The notes under the pieces are model-generated. The model was given only the letters and a program-made list of their open reading frames with translations. It ran no database searches and was not told where the DNA came from. Shown one piece after another: positions 61,490-64,000 of a DNA stretch of 64,000 nucleotides (within the stretch, counting starts at the first letter, position 1; each line of letters opens with the position of its first letter). The stretch lies in the NCBI GenBank assembly GCA_964577935.1, contig CAZOAJ010000006.1, positions 62,001 to 126,000 of the forward strand. The letters are read 5' to 3'. The position numbers were made by a program, and so were the translations under genes. This DNA is from JABDGV01 sp964577935 (lineage in GTDB: Bacteria > Chlamydiota > Chlamydiia > Chlamydiales > FEN-1388).

Positions 61490-62260
61490 TTATCTTATTT
61501 GAGTGGGCTTTGATTTGAGATAATCACAAGATGTCAGGAGGTATCGTATACCTCGAGCCTCTCCAAAAAGTTCTTTCATTTCTTTTCGAATGCTATGAAG
61601 GTGGCCAAACACGCAGCAGTTGATTCCATATTGCTCAAGAAGCCTGCTTGCACGGCTTGGGGCTAGATCAAGTCCTATTGGAGGGTAGTGCGTCATTGCA
61701 ATTCTATATGTAGCATTCTGAGGAATGCTTTTAAGGCTCATTTCAAGACGTAGTAGCTCTCGTTCAAAAATAGCCTCATTTTCACGCAGAATTTCTTCAC
61801 TGAGTTTTCCTGGCATATCATTAAGCTGAGACTTTTGCCCTTCGATTTCTTTAAAGTCGATAATCGATCCAAATCCATACTCTTGACTATCCCAAAGTCT
61901 TGCTCCACAAATGGCGACATCTTCAAAAAGAACGCTATCATTTTGAATTATTCGTATTGAAGAGGGGAGGGTTTTTCGAATTTTTGAAATCGAATCCCAC
62001 CAGTAGTCGTGATTTCCTCGTATCAGCACCTTTCTTCCTGGGCGTGCTTCAATCCAATCAAAATCGGGTTTTGCTTGTTCGAGGCGCATTGCCCATGATA
62101 TGTCTCCTGGAATCAAAACTATATCGTCAGGCTGGATACTGCTATCCCAGGATTTTTCAAGAAGAGAGGGATGATCGTGCCAATCTTCCCCAAACTTATC
62201 CATCTTCTTTCCAGTAATCCCAAAAGAAAGATGGAGGTCTCCGACTACAAATATTTTCAT
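61490..62260 (-). CDS. Calcineurin-like metallophosphoesterase
   Basis: 256 residues with the full set of dinuclear metal motifs: D-x-H in VVGDLHLS, GD in IPGDISWAM, GNHD in IRGNHDYWWDS, a His in AMTHYPP and G-H-x-H in VFGHLHSI. The YppA/YkuE-like order of motifs suits a cytosolic phosphodiesterase or phosphatase; substrate unknown. Its ATG directly follows the glgC stop, and a metallophosphoesterase next to glgC is also found in Chlamydia. Confidence 0.88.
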   Translation of the reverse strand: MKIFVVGDLHLSFGITGKKMDKFGEDWHDHPSLLEKSWDSSIQPDDIVLIPGDISWAMRLEQAKPDFDWIEARPGRKVLIRGNHDYWWDSISKIRKTLPSSIRIIQNDSVLFEDVAICGARLWDSQEYGFGSIIDFKEIEGQKSQLNDMPGKLSEEILRENEAIFERELLRLEMSLKSIPQNATYRIAMTHYPPIGLDLAPSRASRLLEQYGINCCVFGHLHSIRKEMKELFGEARGIRYLLTSCDYLKSKPTQIR

Positions 62261-63634
62261 TTAAAAAATAAATCCATCAGGAAGGGATGTTCCTCGAGGT
62301 ACCACGATGATACCATCGCGTACATAGAGTAGATCACTGTCAAATTCAGAGAGATTTTGTTTATTGATAAGCTGGACTCTATTCCCAAGGCGAACGTGTC
62401 TATCGAGGATCGTTTTTTTTATAAGACATTCTTCACCAATTTCATATGGGGCTTGCTCATCCATGCAAGAGTGAGGTGTGTAGTTATCGTTGCCCATGAT
62501 GTAAGAGTCTTTTATAATACTCCCTCTCCTAATGACCGCTCTTTGTCCAATAATGCTATTGGTTACTTCATCAGCCTCGACAATTGCTCCTTCACATAAA
62601 ATGGCTTCTTTTATCAGCGTATTGCCAATTTTAGCTCCTGGCAGATTTGATGGGCTTGAGAATATGGGCATAGCCTCATCATGTATTTTAAAATGGGATT
62701 CATTTTTTGTGAGGGCAAGATTTGCTTGATAGAATGATTCTATTGTACCAATATCTTCCCAATACCCATTGTGAGCAAAGGCTCCGATTTTTCCTGAGCT
62801 TACCTTTGTAGGAATCAGGTGTTTACCGAAATCATCTCTTGGGTCTTGTTCTAATAATTCAATAAGTGCTTGTCGTTTGAAGAGATAGATGCCCATAGAT
62901 CCCAAGAATGGGCGATCACTGCTTGAGGTAAATCCCATTTTTTTGAGAACTGGAGGAGATGTTTCAAGTCTTTCCAAATCGGTTTTGGATGTTGGCTTTT
63001 CATGGAAGTCCACGATTGTGTGGTCCTCATTGACTTTCATGATCCCCATTCGTCGGGCTTGTTTTTCATCGACAGCAAGGGTTGCCACGAGGACATCGAG
63101 ATCTTTTGTTTGCGCTACCTTGAGCATCGAGCGAAAATCCATCCTGTAGAGCTGGTCACCTGAAAGAACAAGAATGTATTCGGAAGGAACTTCAAGAAGA
63201 TAGTCTAAGTTTTGTCTTACGGAGTCAGCTGTTCCTGAATACCAGGAGTTTTTTCCATTTCTTTGTTCGGCAGAAAGGACTTCAACAAATCCACCTGTAA
63301 TCGGATTTGGTCTATAGGTATGGAAAATGTGGTGGTGAAGAGATCGAGCTAAGAACTGAGTGACCACGAAGATTTTATCAATGCCGCATCCAAGGGCATT
63401 GCTGATCGGCACATCAATGAGGCGGTACTGTCCTCCAAACTGGATAGCCGGCTTACATCGAGTTTGAGTTAAGGGGAAAAGTCTTGATCCCTGTCCGCCT
63501 GCGAGGATAAGGCAGCTCACTTTTGACATATCGAGAGGATCAAAATCACGTATTTTACCGGCTTTTTGAGAAGGAGCTTTCCGTTTCCCAAGCTGCCTCA
63601 TCTCCGAAAGGGAAATATCTTCTGTATAGGACAT
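62261..63634 (-). CDS. glgC: Glucose-1-phosphate adenylyltransferase
   Basis: 457 residues. Makes ADP-glucose for glycogen synthesis. Nucleotidyltransferase motifs: CLILAGGQGSRLFPLTQTRCKPAIQFGGQYRLIDVPISNALG, YILVLSGDQLYRMDF and GYWEDIGTIESFYQANLAL. The C-terminal part is a left-handed beta helix with hexapeptide character (LPGAKIGNTLIKEAILCEGAIVEADEV). Length is a little above the bacterial average because of about 30 residues before the first motif. Co-transcribed with the metallophosphoesterase. Confidence 0.96.
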   Translation of the reverse strand: MSYTEDISLSEMRQLGKRKAPSQKAGKIRDFDPLDMSKVSCLILAGGQGSRLFPLTQTRCKPAIQFGGQYRLIDVPISNALGCGIDKIFVVTQFLARSLHHHIFHTYRPNPITGGFVEVLSAEQRNGKNSWYSGTADSVRQNLDYLLEVPSEYILVLSGDQLYRMDFRSMLKVAQTKDLDVLVATLAVDEKQARRMGIMKVNEDHTIVDFHEKPTSKTDLERLETSPPVLKKMGFTSSSDRPFLGSMGIYLFKRQALIELLEQDPRDDFGKHLIPTKVSSGKIGAFAHNGYWEDIGTIESFYQANLALTKNESHFKIHDEAMPIFSSPSNLPGAKIGNTLIKEAILCEGAIVEADEVTNSIIGQRAVIRRGSIIKDSYIMGNDNYTPHSCMDEQAPYEIGEECLIKKTILDRHVRLGNRVQLINKQNLSEFDSDLLYVRDGIIVVPRGTSLPDGFIF

Positions 63635-63703
63635 AATTCTTTATGCTCGTTCTCAAAAAAACTCATGTTGATAACATATGTAGTGTGTATTAATACATGG
63701 TTA

Positions 63704-64000
63704 TTACTTTTTTAGCACTAATGCTCCGTAGCCTCCTTCTATTCCATCTTGAGATGGGAGAATAAGCTGTTCGTCGATGATATTAAAATTACTTCCTTCA
63801 ATTTTTCTTATTTGATCCTGATTTTCCACATCCAGAATACTACAGGTCATATAGATCAAGTAGCCCCCCGTTCGGACTAGTTGAAGTGCATGGTTTAAGA
63901 TCGCATGTTGAATGTGCATAAGTGCGGTAATGTGTTCTTTGTCAAGTCTAAGCCTTGCTTCTGGCCTCTTTGATAGAACACCGCTATTCGAGCAGGGAGC
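63704..64000 (-). CDS. RsmB/NOL1-type rRNA cytosine-C5 methyltransferase (C-terminal part, runs off window end)
   Basis: The frame is open from the window end through 99 codons to the stop at 63704. It opens with APCSNSGVLSKRPEARLRL, the RsmB/NOL1 motif IV with its Cys, and continues to the catalytic Cys motif YMTCSI (with VENQDQI following), then GGYGALVLKK. Both cysteines of the family are therefore present. These enzymes methylate cytosine in ribosomal RNA using SAM. A start at the Met codon at 63917-63919 would give a false 71-residue gene; the true gene begins outside the window. Confidence 0.9.
   Translation of the reverse strand, partial: APCSNSGVLSKRPEARLRLDKEHITALMHIQHAILNHALQLVRTGGYLIYMTCSILDVENQDQIRKIEGSNFNIIDEQLILPSQDGIEGGYGALVLKK

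Noticed and set aside
63704..63919. A separate 71-residue protein at the right edge
   Set aside because: The frame continues upstream to the window end with RsmB motif IV, so this Met is internal.
1..64000. CRISPR array, rRNA, prophage, toxin-antitoxin modules
   Set aside because: No regularly spaced repeats of CRISPR size, no rRNA core sequence and no phage structural genes were seen.

Overview
The window looks like a chromosomal segment of a member of the phylum Chlamydiae outside the family Chlamydiaceae (a protist- or arthropod-associated 'environmental' chlamydia). The sequence shows several gene blocks whose order I know from Chlamydia: lpdA-lipA-sctJ-(sctK)-sctL-sctR-sctS-sctT, frr-pyrH-tsf-rpsB, sufB-sufC-sufD-sufS, an approximately 1,100-residue PBP2, gspD-gspE-gspF, and glgC beside a metallophosphoesterase. 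The blocks are joined in a different order from Chlamydia trachomatis, and no major outer membrane protein gene follows rpsB. DNA is moderately AT-rich and coding density is high. No phage, rRNA or CRISPR was seen.

Layout. 1-5.8 kb: type II secretion genes gspF (partial), gspE, gspD and an acidic-tailed membrane protein, all minus strand. 5.8-12 kb: small membrane protein, mutY, then a minus-strand group (beta-barrel-like protein, HMA-domain protein, family 2 glycosyltransferase, Bcp peroxiredoxin, orphan PhoR-like histidine kinase). 12-15.7 kb: tRNA-Glu and tRNA-Lys, frr, pyrH, tsf, rpsB. 15.7-20.8 kb: the accessory island of the window. It holds two large paralogous proteins with a conserved His/Asn/Gln/Cys arrangement and DUF4116-like C-terminal repeats, two decayed remnants of the same family, and an IS element whose transposase is split by a -1 frameshift at an A8 run. 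20.9-26.8 kb: RecB-like nuclease with a possible Fe-S site, secA, a zinc-ribbon membrane protein and an unidentified envelope protein.

26.9-36.7 kb: lpdA and lipA lead into a type III secretion cluster. Two genes are not part of the core Chlamydia order: an acidic/helical protein before sctJ, and a membrane-anchored kinase-like protein between sctS and sctT. 36.8-41.7 kb: the complete SUF iron-sulphur assembly operon. 41.8-45.9 kb: a ZIP-like membrane protein and PBP2. 45.9-50 kb: tRNA-Gly, a PP2C phosphatase and topA with a Lys-rich tail. 50-51.2 kb: a decayed gene that still has its terminator. 51.2-52.9 kb: a YfgM-like membrane protein and parB. 52.9-59.1 kb: a Bat-type operon (VWA protein, fused BatB/BatC-like protein with a degenerate VWA, BatD, BatE-like). 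59.2-64 kb: two unidentified proteins, a metallophosphoesterase, glgC and the 3' end of an RsmB/NOL1-type RNA methyltransferase.

The most interesting candidates are the duplicated cysteine-protease-like/DUF4116 proteins (plausible secreted effectors) and the kinase-like gene inside the type III secretion operon. All functional statements rest on motif recognition by eye; no database search was possible.
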